Positions 9,527 through 19,054 of a stretch of DNA of 45,135 nt are shown in pieces (the stretch's first letter is position 1; each line of letters begins with the position of its first letter). The DNA comes from Oceanospirillaceae bacterium. GTDB lineage: Bacteria; Pseudomonadota; Gammaproteobacteria; Pseudomonadales; Balneatricaceae. The notes under the pieces are model-generated. The model was not told the DNA's origin. It ran no database searches and saw only the letters and a program-made list of their open reading frames with translations. The position numbers and the translations under genes were made by a program. The stretch lies in NCBI GenBank assembly GCA_013215445.1, contig JABSRA010000036.1, forward strand, positions 1-45,135. Direction: 5' to 3'.

Positions 9527-12337
9527 ATGCAATTTAATCTCCACCGCTCACAAAAACTTAGCCTAGCAATTATTACTGCCATTTTGGCAAGCACTCAGAC
9601 GTTCACTGCTGCGGGTTCATCATGGGACTGCTTACAAGTTGCCGGCCAATGGGATTGTTCGGCAACCTCAAACACCCCAGAGACCGATCCGCTAGAAGCG
9701 ATAACGGCTAGTGGTATAGAGCCTCCTCTAACCTTATCTAATACTGTCACAAACACGCAGTTAGTTGAGCCTCCCACAGAGTTGATAACGACACCTACTA
9801 AGAGTGTAGAGCCTCAACCAAACCCATCTAATACTGTCGCAAAGGCACCGTTAGTTGAGCCTCCCAAAGAGCAGGTAACGACAGCTACTAGTCAGGTAGA
9901 GCCTCAACTAAACTCATCTAACACTGTCGCAAACGCGCAGCTAGTTCAGCCTCCTGCTGAGTTAATAGCGACACCTATACCTTCTATAAGTAACCCTCGT
10001 CCGGAGGTGGCTGTAAGCAAAGCAAGCACAGCTACTGTCCCTCAAGATGAGATTATCAATCAAACAGCGGCTAAAAAAACAGCACCGAGCAATAGAGCAA
10101 TAACATTAAAAGATAAACCAGCACCTGACCCCAAAGACTTAGACTGGTACACATACACTCAGGATGAAAATCACTACGGGGTGTGCCAGGGCCGTTATAT
10201 ATCACCGACCATAGGTGCGTTTACAGAAGGTGAAGCAGAGCCATTAGATTTAAGCACTGTATTCATCACTGCTGATCAATCTTCCACTGCGTTAGGGCAA
10301 AACTCAGTTTTAACTGGCAATGTAGATATACGCCAGGGAACTAAAAGTTTAAATAGCCCGGTGGTAAAGCTCAATCAAGAAACGGGTGCCATGGATTTAG
10401 AAGGTGGAGTCACCTATCGCCAAACTGGCTTACTTATTGTTGCTGACAACGCAAAAGGCAATATAAATAATGATCAAACCAGTTTGTACAATGCTCAATA
10501 TGTCGTTCACGACATAGGGTTAAGGGGTGAGGCAGAGGCGATTATCAGTCAAACAACAGATATCATCGACATCCAAAATGGCAGCTTAACTTTTTGCCCA
10601 CCTAACGTAGAAGACTGGAAGATATCGGCTAGCAATATTAATTTAGACCTAGCCACAGGTTTCGGTAAAGCAGATGATGCCAAGCTAGTCCTTATGGGCC
10701 AGACTGTTCTATATTTGCCTTTTTTGTACTTTCCTCTCGACGATCGGCGACACAGTGGTTTTCTCTACCCCTCTTTCAAGTTCGCTAACGATGGTAATGA
10801 AGTCGCCATCCCATACTATTTTAATATCGCCACCAATATGGACGACACTTTGACGACCACTGTCAACTCAGACAACGGTATTTTGCTGGAGAATGAGTTG
10901 CGGTATCTAGATACAAACAGTGTCAATAAAATAAGTACGGGCTTAAATGTTATCGACGATCAAGATGCTCGAAAAAGATGGGTAATCGGTCTTAACCACA
11001 AGGGCAACTACAGTAATTTTAAGACGGTTATCGACTATACCAAAATAAGTGACGATGACTACTTTGATGATTTTGGATCCAATTTAGATGTCGATGAAGG
11101 TGACAATAACCACTTAAATCAAACCGCCAAAATCAGTTATGCCGGCGACAACTGGAACAGCTCCCTGTTACTGCAGAAATATCAGACTATTGATAGCGAT
11201 ACTACTACACCCTATCAACGTCTTCCTGAAATAAGATTTTCAGGGATAACACCCGAGCCCTGGGACAATATCAATATCAAGTACCGCACGGTATTCACCC
11301 GCTTCGATCGAGATCAAACGGGCTTAAGCGATGCCGAAAAAGTCAACGGGGACCGTTTAATCATTCAACCCAGTATCAATGCATCATATCGTAAGGCATG
11401 GGGCTACATACAACCTTCCGTCAAGCTTTGGCATGCCAGCTACAACCTCAATGACCAATTAGATGGTGTGGGTTCTAATCAGTCTGTAACCGTACCAATT
11501 TTGGAAATTGATTCTGGTTTATATTTTGATCGTGATTTTTCCTTTCAAGAGAAGGGTTATACACAAACTTTAGAGCCTAGATTGTACGGTCTGTATGTAC
11601 CTTATTCAGATCAATCGGAGCTTCCGGATTTTGATACCTCTGAACTTACCTTTAACTACAACTCGCTGTTTAGAGACAACAGATTTAGTGGTGATGATAG
11701 ATTTGGCGATACCAAGCAAATTTCTTTAGGCCTAACCACAAGAGTTATTTCCGATCAAGGGCGCGAATTAGTGACTGCTAGTTTGGGGCATGCCCTTTAC
11801 TTCGCCGACAGAAAAGTACGGGTAGATTCCAATGCGGCCCCGATTGACGACGACACCTCGGATTTAGCCACCTCGATAATTTGGCGCCCCAATACTCGAG
11901 TACGGGCACTAATTGACGCTACTTTCGATGCTAAAACTTTTGATAATTCAGAATTCACCCTCGACCTCAAATACGAGGAAGATCCATCTCATGTCATCGG
12001 CTTCAGACACAGATTCACCCGTGATATACGCGAACAGACAACGCTATCTTATCTCTGGCCTATCTCAAATAATTGGTCAGGCCTGGGGCTCGTACAATAT
12101 GATTGGCTGAGCAACAAGACCATCGATGTCGCCGGTGGACTCGAATATCAAAGTTGCTGTTGGCTAACGCGTATGGTCGTACGCAATGAACTGGATTCAA
12201 ATAATTCCCGCGATATTTCTTTTGCTTTTCAATTTGTTCTAAAAGGATTAGGCGGTGCTGGCAGAAGTCCAAATCAAGATTTAAGAGATAAAATTAAAGG
12301 CTATGACAAACGTGAATATTATAATGCTAACAATTAA
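9527..12337 (+). CDS. lptD: LPS-assembly outer-membrane protein LptD
   Basis: LptD is the beta-barrel subunit of the LptDE translocon that inserts lipopolysaccharide in the outer leaflet. A signal peptide (about residues 1-29) is followed by a Cys-containing segment (SSWDCLQVAGQWDCS), a low-complexity Pro/Glu/Thr linker with three 30-residue repeats (about 71-150), an OstA/LptA-like jellyroll (about 235-360), and a long barrel. The paired cysteines near the C terminus (SCCWLTR) match the cysteine pair that forms the essential interdomain disulfides in E. coli. At 936 residues it is similar to Pseudomonas LptD and longer than E. coli (784), mainly through the linker. Confidence 0.95.
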   Translation: MQFNLHRSQKLSLAIITAILASTQTFTAAGSSWDCLQVAGQWDCSATSNTPETDPLEAITASGIEPPLTLSNTVTNTQLVEPPTELITTPTKSVEPQPNPSNTVAKAPLVEPPKEQVTTATSQVEPQLNSSNTVANAQLVQPPAELIATPIPSISNPRPEVAVSKASTATVPQDEIINQTAAKKTAPSNRAITLKDKPAPDPKDLDWYTYTQDENHYGVCQGRYISPTIGAFTEGEAEPLDLSTVFITADQSSTALGQNSVLTGNVDIRQGTKSLNSPVVKLNQETGAMDLEGGVTYRQTGLLIVADNAKGNINNDQTSLYNAQYVVHDIGLRGEAEAIISQTTDIIDIQNGSLTFCPPNVEDWKISASNINLDLATGFGKADDAKLVLMGQTVLYLPFLYFPLDDRRHSGFLYPSFKFANDGNEVAIPYYFNIATNMDDTLTTTVNSDNGILLENELRYLDTNSVNKISTGLNVIDDQDARKRWVIGLNHKGNYSNFKTVIDYTKISDDDYFDDFGSNLDVDEGDNNHLNQTAKISYAGDNWNSSLLLQKYQTIDSDTTTPYQRLPEIRFSGITPEPWDNINIKYRTVFTRFDRDQTGLSDAEKVNGDRLIIQPSINASYRKAWGYIQPSVKLWHASYNLNDQLDGVGSNQSVTVPILEIDSGLYFDRDFSFQEKGYTQTLEPRLYGLYVPYSDQSELPDFDTSELTFNYNSLFRDNRFSGDDRFGDTKQISLGLTTRVISDQGRELVTASLGHALYFADRKVRVDSNAAPIDDDTSDLATSIIWRPNTRVRALIDATFDAKTFDNSEFTLDLKYEEDPSHVIGFRHRFTRDIREQTTLSYLWPISNNWSGLGLVQYDWLSNKTIDVAGGLEYQSCCWLTRMVVRNELDSNNSRDISFAFQFVLKGLGGAGRSPNQDLRDKIKGYDKREYYNANN
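9737..9990 (+). repeat. Tandem 90-bp repeat inside lptD
   Basis: Three direct repeats of 90 bp start at 9737, 9827 and 9917 (the last incomplete or diverged). Each unit begins with a Ser-Asn-Thr-Val block and contains a Leu-Val-(Glu/Gln)-Pro-Pro core. They lie in the disordered linker between the signal peptide and the jellyroll domain. Confidence 0.85.
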
Positions 12338-12341
12338 TCCG

Positions 12342-13619
12342 ATGAAAAAATTTCTCTGCGCTGCTCTGGTATTAACCAGCTTAACTCTATCAACGCAATC
12401 AACACAGGCAGTACCTCTGGACAAGATCATTGCCATAGTCAATGACGAACTCATCCTGGAGTCTGAGTTTAACGCCAATATTTCCAGAGCTGTCGAGCAA
12501 ATAAAGCAGCAAAATGCCAAACACCCGGGCAGCCAAGTACTGCGTAATCAAGTTATGGAACAGATGATTACTAGGACCATCATGTTAAAAATGGCCGCTA
12601 ATCAAGGCATTAAAGTTACCGATCGGCAGCTCAACGGCACCATTACCCAAATTGCCAATAACAACGGCATGAGTCTTGCCAAGTTCCGCGAAGTATTAAT
12701 TGCCCAAGGACAAGATTATATCCTCACTCGAGAGAGGATCAGGGACGATATTTTGATTCGCCAGTTACAAGAGAGCAATATCAGTCAGCGAATTCAAATC
12801 TCGGACAGAGAAGTACAGTACTTTTTGCGCTCTCAAACTGGCAAAAGTAAGACAGAGGTACTGGTTAGCGATATTCTAATTGCTATTCAAAGCCCTGTCA
12901 CACCTAAAAACATCAAAACGGCAAAGCTCAAGGCCCAGAGCATTCACCAAAAACTAGTCTCTGGAGCTTCATTTTCAAACATGGCCATCAGCAGCTCCAA
13001 TGCTGCCCATGCCCTCAATGGGGGTGATATGGGCTGGCGCAAAATCGCCGAGTTGCCCACCTCTATGATAGCCGCCATCTCCTCTCTCGAGATAGGTCAA
13101 TTTAGTCAGCCGACTAGAACGCCCACCGGGTTTCATATTCTGCAGTTGCGAGACACCAGAAATGACGTCGAACCACAGCAAGTAGCAAAAACCAAGGTGA
13201 GACACATTTTAATCGCACCCAGTGAAGTCATTTCAAAATCACAAGCGAAACGCACATCCGCACAGCTTTATCAAAAATTGTTAAAAAACAAGGACAACTT
13301 CGCCTCCCTTGCTGAAGAATACAGTAACGATCCTGGCAGCAGCTCACAAGGTGGAGATTTGGGATGGACTGAAAACGGGCAGATGGTCCCAGAATTTGAA
13401 CAAGTGATGAAACGCACCCAAGTAGGTCAAATAAGCCTACCATTTGAAAGCAGATTCGGCTGGCACATTCTCGAGGTACTCGAAAGAAAATCCGAGAACG
13501 TTGACGACCAAGTACATGAAAACCAAGCCAGAAACATCATCGGAAAGCGCAAGTTTAATGAGGAAAAAGACAATTGGTTACGAGAAATACGCGCCAATGC
13601 CTACGTAGAATATAAATAG
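12342..13619 (+). CDS. surA: Periplasmic peptidyl-prolyl isomerase/chaperone SurA
   Basis: SurA chaperones outer-membrane proteins, including LptD, through the periplasm. A signal peptide (MKKFLCAALVLTSLTLS...QA) makes the ATG at 12342 the best start; the frame is open from 12303, inside the end of lptD. The N-terminal SurA domain begins with the typical LDKIIAIVNDELILESEF. Two parvulin domains follow (about residues 165-265 and 280-380; the second has SNDPGSSSQGGDLGWTENGQMVPEFE). 425 aa, close to E. coli SurA. Only 4 bp separate it from lptD, indicating co-transcription. Confidence 0.95.
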   Translation: MKKFLCAALVLTSLTLSTQSTQAVPLDKIIAIVNDELILESEFNANISRAVEQIKQQNAKHPGSQVLRNQVMEQMITRTIMLKMAANQGIKVTDRQLNGTITQIANNNGMSLAKFREVLIAQGQDYILTRERIRDDILIRQLQESNISQRIQISDREVQYFLRSQTGKSKTEVLVSDILIAIQSPVTPKNIKTAKLKAQSIHQKLVSGASFSNMAISSSNAAHALNGGDMGWRKIAELPTSMIAAISSLEIGQFSQPTRTPTGFHILQLRDTRNDVEPQQVAKTKVRHILIAPSEVISKSQAKRTSAQLYQKLLKNKDNFASLAEEYSNDPGSSSQGGDLGWTENGQMVPEFEQVMKRTQVGQISLPFESRFGWHILEVLERKSENVDDQVHENQARNIIGKRKFNEEKDNWLREIRANAYVEYK

Positions 13620-13635
13620 CCGATCCCTACTCGAC

Positions 13636-13664
13636 AGCCAGTGTTTGCACTGGCTTGTTTATTC
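13636..13664 (+). terminator. Hairpin terminator after surA
   Basis: A perfect 8-bp stem (AGCCAGTG / CACTGGCT) with a TTTG loop is followed by the T-rich TGTTTATT. It probably attenuates lptD-surA before pdxA. A TATAAT box at 13693-13698 may start a separate pdxA transcript, although no good -35 is seen. Confidence 0.65.
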
Positions 13665-13733
13665 CCTATAGCACTACTCTATTAAGATCGTATATAATCC
13701 GCAGTCCACAAACAGCCGTCAGATGAGCCAGCC

Positions 13734-14735
13734 ATGATTAAACGAATTGCCATCACCAGTGGTGAGCCTGCGGGCATAGGACCTGAGCTGATTGTCAAAA
13801 TATCTCAGCACCATTACTCCGATCAATTAATTGCCATCGGCGATCCTGAGCTGTTTAAATCTACAGCCGCTACTCTAAACCTGCCACTCGACATTATTCT
13901 TTACGATCAAAGTGTTAATCAGGCATCTCGAGCAGGTCAGCTGTATGTTAAGCCGATTAAGCTAAATCGATCCGCCCAACCCGGACAGCTGGATACAAGA
14001 AACGCCTCATATGTTATTGCCACATTGCAGCACGCCTGTAACGGCTGCCTGCAAGGCAACTATGCGGCAATGGTGACACCACCAGTGCACAAGGGCATCA
14101 TCAACGAGGCAGGCATCCCCTTCAGCGGGCATACCGAATTTTTACAGCAGCAAACCCAGGCCAGCGAAGTGGTCATGATGTTAGCGACAGAGGAGCTGCG
14201 TGTCGCACTGGTCACCACACATTTACCTCTACAAGATGTGAGTAGGGCAATTACCCGGCAAAAGCTGCGTAATATACTCAATATCTTACTCACTGATTTA
14301 CGCTCTGTATTTGGTATTCCACAACCAAAAATTTTAATTTGCGGCCTCAACCCTCACGCCGGTGAAGATGGACACATGGGTAGAGAAGAAATAGACATCA
14401 TAAATCCAGTCTTAGAAGAGTTTACCAAACAAGGTATCGATTTAATCGGGCCGCTACCAGCAGACACACTTTTCACTGATAAATATTTGCGCGATTGTGA
14501 TGCGGTTTTGGCGATGTATCACGATCAGGGATTACCTGTGTTAAAATATTCAGGCTTCGGCAAAGCCGTCAACATCACACTAGGACTGCCCATCATCCGA
14601 ACGTCGGTCGATCACGGCACGGCCATTAATATAGCGGGTCAAGGCACTGCCGACACTGGCAGCTTGGCTATCGCCATTCAATACGCATCAAAACTGGCAC
14701 ACCAGCGCCAGAGAAACACGAAAGGTCAAGATTAA
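13734..14735 (+). CDS. pdxA: 4-hydroxythreonine-4-phosphate dehydrogenase
   Basis: PdxA oxidises 4-phosphohydroxy-L-threonine in pyridoxal-5'-phosphate synthesis, using NAD and a divalent metal. The 333-residue protein shows the N-terminal ITSGEPAGIGPELI, the substrate loop TPPVHKGIINEAGIPFSGHTE (about 116-136), NPHAGEDGHMGREE and the metal/active-site histidine in AMYHDQGLPVLKY. It is 2 bp from rsmA, as in the common surA-pdxA-rsmA-apaG-apaH arrangement. Confidence 0.96.
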   Translation: MIKRIAITSGEPAGIGPELIVKISQHHYSDQLIAIGDPELFKSTAATLNLPLDIILYDQSVNQASRAGQLYVKPIKLNRSAQPGQLDTRNASYVIATLQHACNGCLQGNYAAMVTPPVHKGIINEAGIPFSGHTEFLQQQTQASEVVMMLATEELRVALVTTHLPLQDVSRAITRQKLRNILNILLTDLRSVFGIPQPKILICGLNPHAGEDGHMGREEIDIINPVLEEFTKQGIDLIGPLPADTLFTDKYLRDCDAVLAMYHDQGLPVLKYSGFGKAVNITLGLPIIRTSVDHGTAINIAGQGTADTGSLAIAIQYASKLAHQRQRNTKGQD

Positions 14736-14737
14736 TC

Positions 14738-15577
14738 ATGAGTCGTCAAAGCAGTAACAATTCCGGACATAAAGCACGCAAACGTTTCGGACAAAATTTT
14801 TTGCAGGATCAAGGTATCATACGCCGAATCATTAGAGGTGTGAGCCCGAGACCCAGTGACCACATGGTTGAGATTGGCCCTGGCTTAGGAGCTTTAACTG
14901 AAGTTATTTTAGATGAGGCGGGAGCACTAGATGCGATAGAACTCGACCGAGATCTAATTCCAATCTTAAGAACTAAATTCTTTAACTATGAAGACAAATT
15001 TAGAATTTTTGAAGCAGACGCGATGAAATTTGACTTCAGTTCTCTGCAGCAAGATGAGAGACCACTGCGCATCATTGGCAACCTCCCCTACAACATTTCG
15101 ACACAGCTAATTTTTCACTTGTTACAGCACACTACCTGCGTGCAAGATATGCACTTCATGTTGCAAAAAGAGGTAGTTGATAGGCTCGCGGCAAAACCCG
15201 GCGACAAACTCTATGGACGCTTGGGAATCATGGCCCAGTACTACTGCGAAATTGAGCCTTTATTCATTGTCCCCCCCGAGGCGTTTTACCCTATTCCAAA
15301 GGTAGACTCAGCGATTGTCAGACTGATGCCCTACCAAAATAAACCCCATACAGCCCTCTGTCTAAGCACCTTGGAAAGAATTGTTAAAACCTCGTTTGGC
15401 ATGCGCCGCAAAACCTTGCGCAACAATCTAAAGGGGGTGATAGAAGCCGAGCAATTGCAAAACTTAGACATTGATCCAACCCGTAGACCTGAGACGCTAT
15501 CTCTACCCGACTTCATTAGCATCGCTGACTTTGTCTATAAAAACTCAGCCTCTGACACCATTAACCCGGCGGTATAA
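14738..15577 (+). CDS. rsmA: 16S rRNA (adenine1518-N6/adenine1519-N6)-dimethyltransferase
   Basis: RsmA (KsgA) dimethylates two adjacent adenines near the 3' end of 16S rRNA during 30S maturation. The 279-residue Rossmann methyltransferase shows RKRFGQNFLQD, the SAM-binding VEIGPGLGALTE, the acidic residue in AIELDRDLI, and the catalytic motif IV NLPYNIST. The C-terminal domain includes FGMRRKTLRNNLK. The gene follows pdxA by 2 bp and precedes apaG by 1 bp. Confidence 0.97.
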   Translation: MSRQSSNNSGHKARKRFGQNFLQDQGIIRRIIRGVSPRPSDHMVEIGPGLGALTEVILDEAGALDAIELDRDLIPILRTKFFNYEDKFRIFEADAMKFDFSSLQQDERPLRIIGNLPYNISTQLIFHLLQHTTCVQDMHFMLQKEVVDRLAAKPGDKLYGRLGIMAQYYCEIEPLFIVPPEAFYPIPKVDSAIVRLMPYQNKPHTALCLSTLERIVKTSFGMRRKTLRNNLKGVIEAEQLQNLDIDPTRRPETLSLPDFISIADFVYKNSASDTINPAV

Positions 15578-15578
15578 T

Positions 15579-15989
15579 ATGCATCAACAACAGGCAGACG
15601 ACAGCTCCCAGCTTAATTTAGGGAAAAATATTGAGATTGTGGTTGAATCAAAATTTGAGGCAGAACAATCAGATGCTGAGGCGAAGCGCTTTGTATTTAC
15701 CTACTCAATCACCATTAAAAACAAAGCCGACTTTGCTATTCAATTGCTCTCCAGACGCTGGGTAGTAACCGATGGCAACCACAAGCAGCAAGAGATACAA
15801 GGCGAGGGCGTCATTGGTGTACAGCCGGTCATCGACGCTAACAGCAGCTACCAATATAGCTCTGGCGCTATTTTAGAAACCGATGTAGGTAGTATGTTCG
15901 GCCACTATAATATGGTGACTGCCGAAGGTGTGACATTTAAAGCCGAAATAGCAGCTTTCACCTTGGCAAAGCCCAACACTCTCCACTAA
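15579..15989 (+). CDS. apaG: ApaG family protein (Co2+/Mg2+ efflux-associated)
   Basis: This is a small cytosolic fibronectin-type-III-like beta-sandwich protein, of uncertain biochemical role, linked genetically to cobalt/magnesium homeostasis. The ATG at 15579, one base after the rsmA stop, gives 136 aa, matching the family. The frame is open further upstream, but only inside rsmA. Characteristic motifs are RFVFTYSITIKN, LLSRRWVVTDGN, GEGVIGVQPVI and GSMFGHYNMV. Confidence 0.95.
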   Translation: MHQQQADDSSQLNLGKNIEIVVESKFEAEQSDAEAKRFVFTYSITIKNKADFAIQLLSRRWVVTDGNHKQQEIQGEGVIGVQPVIDANSSYQYSSGAILETDVGSMFGHYNMVTAEGVTFKAEIAAFTLAKPNTLH

Positions 15990-16010
15990 GACAATCTCAG
16001 CAAGGAAGCA

Positions 16011-16835
16011 ATGGCCACATACGCGGTAGGAGATATTCAAGGGTGCTTTGCTGAATTACAAGCACTGTTGCAACTGGTTAATTTTAATGAAAACGACCAA
16101 CTTTGGCTGGTTGGAGACTTGGTTAACCGCGGCCCTGACTCTTTAGCGACACTGAGATTCATTAAAAATCTTGGGCCTAGAGCAAAGGTAGTATTGGGTA
16201 ATCACGATTTACATCTACTCGCCGTTTATTACAGTGGCGCCAAGCTAAAGAAATCTGACACCTTGCAAGCAATACTCGCCGCCAGTGACTGCGAAGCACT
16301 GATGCACTGGCTAAAAGGACAGCCACTGGTACATTTCGACCCACAACTGAACGTCTTAATGGTCCATGCGGGCATTCCAAAAACCTGGACCCTCAATCAG
16401 ACACTGGACCGAGCCAAAGAAGTCGAGGCAAGCCTGCAGGGAGATCACTGTGTACAATTTTTTGAACACATGTACGGTAATACCCCCAATCTATGGCGAG
16501 AATCGTTAACCGGCTATGATCGTTTACGCTGTATTACTAATACGCTTACCAGAATGCGTTTTTGTCTTTCAGGGCAGCAATTAGATCTGAAATTTAAGGG
16601 CGAAATTGGCAAGCAACCGCCAGAACTTACCCCCTGGTTTGAATTTTATGACCAGAGCATACCCCGCGGCCCCGCCACCCCGCAAATACTATTCGGGCAT
16701 TGGGCCGCTCTAATGGGCCAGACCCAACACAAAAACATCATTGCCTTAGATACTGGCTGTGTATGGGGCGAAAAACTAACCGCCATCTGTATAGAAACTC
16801 AGCAACTATACAGTACTGCCAGCTTAAAAAAATAA
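16011..16835 (+). CDS. apaH: Symmetrical bis(5'-nucleosyl)-tetraphosphatase
   Basis: ApaH hydrolyses Ap4A to two ADP and removes Np4 caps from RNA. The 274-residue metallophosphoesterase carries GDIQGC, GDLVNRGPDSL and GNHDLHLL at the N terminus (binuclear metal centre), then VHAGIPKTW and FGHWAALMG, and a C-terminal ALDTGCVWGEKLTA. It lies downstream of apaG as in most gammaproteobacteria. Confidence 0.97.
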   Translation: MATYAVGDIQGCFAELQALLQLVNFNENDQLWLVGDLVNRGPDSLATLRFIKNLGPRAKVVLGNHDLHLLAVYYSGAKLKKSDTLQAILAASDCEALMHWLKGQPLVHFDPQLNVLMVHAGIPKTWTLNQTLDRAKEVEASLQGDHCVQFFEHMYGNTPNLWRESLTGYDRLRCITNTLTRMRFCLSGQQLDLKFKGEIGKQPPELTPWFEFYDQSIPRGPATPQILFGHWAALMGQTQHKNIIALDTGCVWGEKLTAICIETQQLYSTASLKK

Positions 16836-16887
16836 CCGCAAATTCGCTTAATCACTGCTTCTACTGCTATTCATCCCGGAGATTTAC

Positions 16888-17211
16888 ATGTCAGATTTTC
16901 AATGTACCAACTGCTACGACGCTCAACTGTTGCAGCAAGAAGGCGCTATTTTATTCGATATCCGCGACATTGATAGTTATCAACAAGCCCATCCCAAAGG
17001 TGCACAGAACTTTAATAATGACAATTTGCAGCAGTTATTAGCACCGGTTGATAAAGATCAGGTGATACTAATGCTCTGCTACCATGGTATCAGCAGCCAG
17101 GGGGCAGCCCAATTCATCAGCGCCCAGGGGTTTAACAACGTTCACAGTGTTGATGGTGGCTTTGCAGCTTGGCAAATAGCGTTCCCAGATAGCATAGAAA
17201 ACTCAGTATGA
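16888..17211 (+). CDS. glpE: Thiosulfate sulfurtransferase GlpE (single-domain rhodanese)
   Basis: This 107-residue rhodanese transfers sulfane sulfur from thiosulfate to thiol acceptors or cyanide. The active-site loop reads [12 protein letters not shown], with the persulfide-forming cysteine, preceded by FDIRD and followed by [10 protein letters not shown] good Shine-Dalgarno (GGAG) precedes the ATG. Its stop overlaps the cca start (ATGA at 17208-17211), so the two are translationally coupled. The apaH-glpE order matches Pseudomonas as I recall it. Confidence 0.93.
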   Translation: MSDFQCTNCYDAQLLQQEGAILFDIRDIDSYQQAHPKGAQNFNNDNLQQLLAPVDKDQVILMLCYHGISSQGAAQFISAQGFNNVHSVDGGFAAWQIAFPDSIENSV

Positions 17212-18353
17212 AAACTTACTTAGTCGGGGGCGCTGTACGCGACAAATTGCTAAATTATCCAGTATTAGACAGAGACTGGGTCGTGGTAGGCGCTAATGCC
17301 GAAAAGATGTTAGCGCTGGGATACACCCCTGTAGGTGCTGATTTTCCGGTCTACCTCCACCCGACTAGCAAAGAAGAATACGCACTGGCCCGCACCGAGA
17401 GAAAAAATGGACGAGGCTATAAAGGCTTTTCTTTTCATGCCAGCGAAAACGTCACCCTCGAACAAGATCTATCCCGACGCGACCTCACCATAAACGCCAT
17501 TGCCGAAGATTCAGCGGGGCAGTTAACGGATCCCTTTAACGGCCAGCAAGATTTAACCGACAAGATATTGCGCCACGTCTCACCGGCCTTTAGCGAAGAC
17601 CCTCTGCGGGTATTGCGGGTAGCTCGTTTTGCGGCACGTTACGCCCACTTAGGCTTTAAGGTTGCCGATGAGACGCTAGCACTGATGCAGGTCATCAGCG
17701 AATCCGGTGAACTGCAGTATTTATCCAAAGAGCGCATCTGGCAGGAACTAGAACGTGCGCTCGGTGAAAAAAGTCCCCTAGTCTTTTTTCAAGTACTGTC
17801 AGAAAGCCACGCTCTGGAAAGATTATTTCCAGAGCTAAAAGCTCTTTTAAGTAATTTAACCAGCATCTCTAGCCAAAAAAATATAGAGCTTGAGCCTCGA
17901 TTGCAATCGCTGCCTACTGCGGGACAGCGCCTTGCCTGGCTGTTTTTTATCGCTCAGCAAGACCAAGCTAGCGCCGACTTAATCGCCAATGTGCAGACAC
18001 TGTGCAGACAACTTCGCTGCCCAAACACCGTCCACTACCTAATCAAGCACACTGCCACAGGTTACCCATTGCTCAGTCTTTGGGCTAGCGCAGCGCCCAG
18101 TGCTAAACTCAACTTCATCCAGAGTGCAGATTTACTGCGCAGTCCGCTCAAAGTAGCTCCGCTACTGGCAATTATTCAAGCATTAGACTACCGCGAGGTT
18201 TTTAAACAGCAGGATTATTTGGCCAAATTTAGCCAGTTACTTAAACAGCTGCGAGAGATAGATCATCAGGCGTTGATCAAACAGGGATTCAAAGGCGCTC
18301 AACTGGGCCTAGAGATTAAAAAATTACAACTTCTGCACTGCGAAAACAGCTAA
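17208..18353 (+). CDS. cca: CCA-adding tRNA nucleotidyltransferase (no HD domain motif)
   Basis: This enzyme adds or repairs the 3'-terminal CCA of tRNAs. The head domain has [12 protein letters not shown], the catalytic pair in DRDWVVVGA, and the nucleotide-selecting [12 protein letters not shown]. The neck contains [16 protein letters not shown]. At 381 aa it is shorter than the 412-residue E. coli enzyme. In the C-terminal half I find no His-Asp metal motif of the HD phosphohydrolase domain, so the 2',3'-phosphodiesterase/phosphatase activities are probably missing. Confidence 0.94.
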   Translation: MKTYLVGGAVRDKLLNYPVLDRDWVVVGANAEKMLALGYTPVGADFPVYLHPTSKEEYALARTERKNGRGYKGFSFHASENVTLEQDLSRRDLTINAIAEDSAGQLTDPFNGQQDLTDKILRHVSPAFSEDPLRVLRVARFAARYAHLGFKVADETLALMQVISESGELQYLSKERIWQELERALGEKSPLVFFQVLSESHALERLFPELKALLSNLTSISSQKNIELEPRLQSLPTAGQRLAWLFFIAQQDQASADLIANVQTLCRQLRCPNTVHYLIKHTATGYPLLSLWASAAPSAKLNFIQSADLLRSPLKVAPLLAIIQALDYREVFKQQDYLAKFSQLLKQLREIDHQALIKQGFKGAQLGLEIKKLQLLHCENS

Positions 18354-18381
18354 CGGCGCTATTGATCGGAGTTACGATCAA

Positions 18382-18870
18382 TTACCAATTGATCGTAACT
18401 TGCTCTAAAGGGTGCACCGCTTTATCAAATTTTTTCCACAGGGCCGCATAACTCAAGCCGCTAGAGACATCAACTTCCCGCCCCGCTATCTCAGACAGTG
18501 GTGATAAAATAAAGCTTCTGCATAGAATAGTAGGACAGGTAATCAGCTTAACCTGTCCCGCCGATGCATTGCCCTCATAGCGCAATACATCTAAGTCGAT
18601 ACTAACCACTTGTGCACTGTCGGTTCCACGCGTCCTGTCCAGCTTATCTTCTATCATCACCAACTCGCTTTTAAGCCTCTCAACAGACCAGTCAGCAGAA
18701 AAACTCAGCACCAAATTTAAGTAGTGAGCACCCTGATGATTTAAGGGCGCATTACGATAGACATTTGACAGCTGAAGACTGCCAAATAAATCACGCAACA
18801 GTGCTAATGCCCGACGGATATGGCTTTCTGCTTGGTAATTACTGGAGACGGACAGATAAACTTTCGCCAT
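18382..18870 (-). CDS. folK: 6-hydroxymethyl-7,8-dihydropterin pyrophosphokinase
   Basis: FolK transfers pyrophosphate from ATP to 6-hydroxymethyl-7,8-dihydropterin in folate synthesis. Evidence includes the N-terminal VYLSVSSNYQAESHIRRAL, the substrate region NRAPLNHQGAHYLN-like segment, and the catalytic loop DKLDRTRGTDSAQVVSIDLDVL (about residues 72-94), in which the two Asp bind magnesium. The length is 162 aa. It lies downstream of folB on the same strand, with a repeat element inserted in the gap. Confidence 0.9.
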   Translation of the reverse strand: MAKVYLSVSSNYQAESHIRRALALLRDLFGSLQLSNVYRNAPLNHQGAHYLNLVLSFSADWSVERLKSELVMIEDKLDRTRGTDSAQVVSIDLDVLRYEGNASAGQVKLITCPTILCRSFILSPLSEIAGREVDVSSGLSYAALWKKFDKAVHPLEQVTINW

Positions 18871-18892
18871 ACATAACCCTTAAATGTTAAAC

Positions 18893-19033
18893 TGAGACTT
18901 CAACATAACTACTACGCTCGGTAATACGGCGTTAAAAACCGGCTCAACATGCTCATTTACACCAGTAAACTCCGCTATTTCGCCGATTTTTGCCTTGTCT
19001 TACCTTCGCTCGTGACGTTATGCTGAGGCCTCA
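18893..19033. repeat. MITE-like interspersed repeat, copy 2
   Basis: This 141-bp element between folB and folK has imperfect terminal inverted repeats: the left end TGAGACTTCAACATAAC pairs with the right end GTTATGCTGAGGCCTCA. It shares its core with copy 1 (4603-4764) in the same orientation and with copy 3 inverted. It starts about 20 bp after the folB stop codon, as copy 1 does after rpe. Confidence 0.8.
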
Positions 19034-19054
19034 AACCACTGTCGAAGTAAAAAT

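Noticed and set aside
9737-9990. Tandem repeats as a noncoding satellite
   Set aside because: The unit is exactly 90 bp and stays in the lptD frame, so it is coding.
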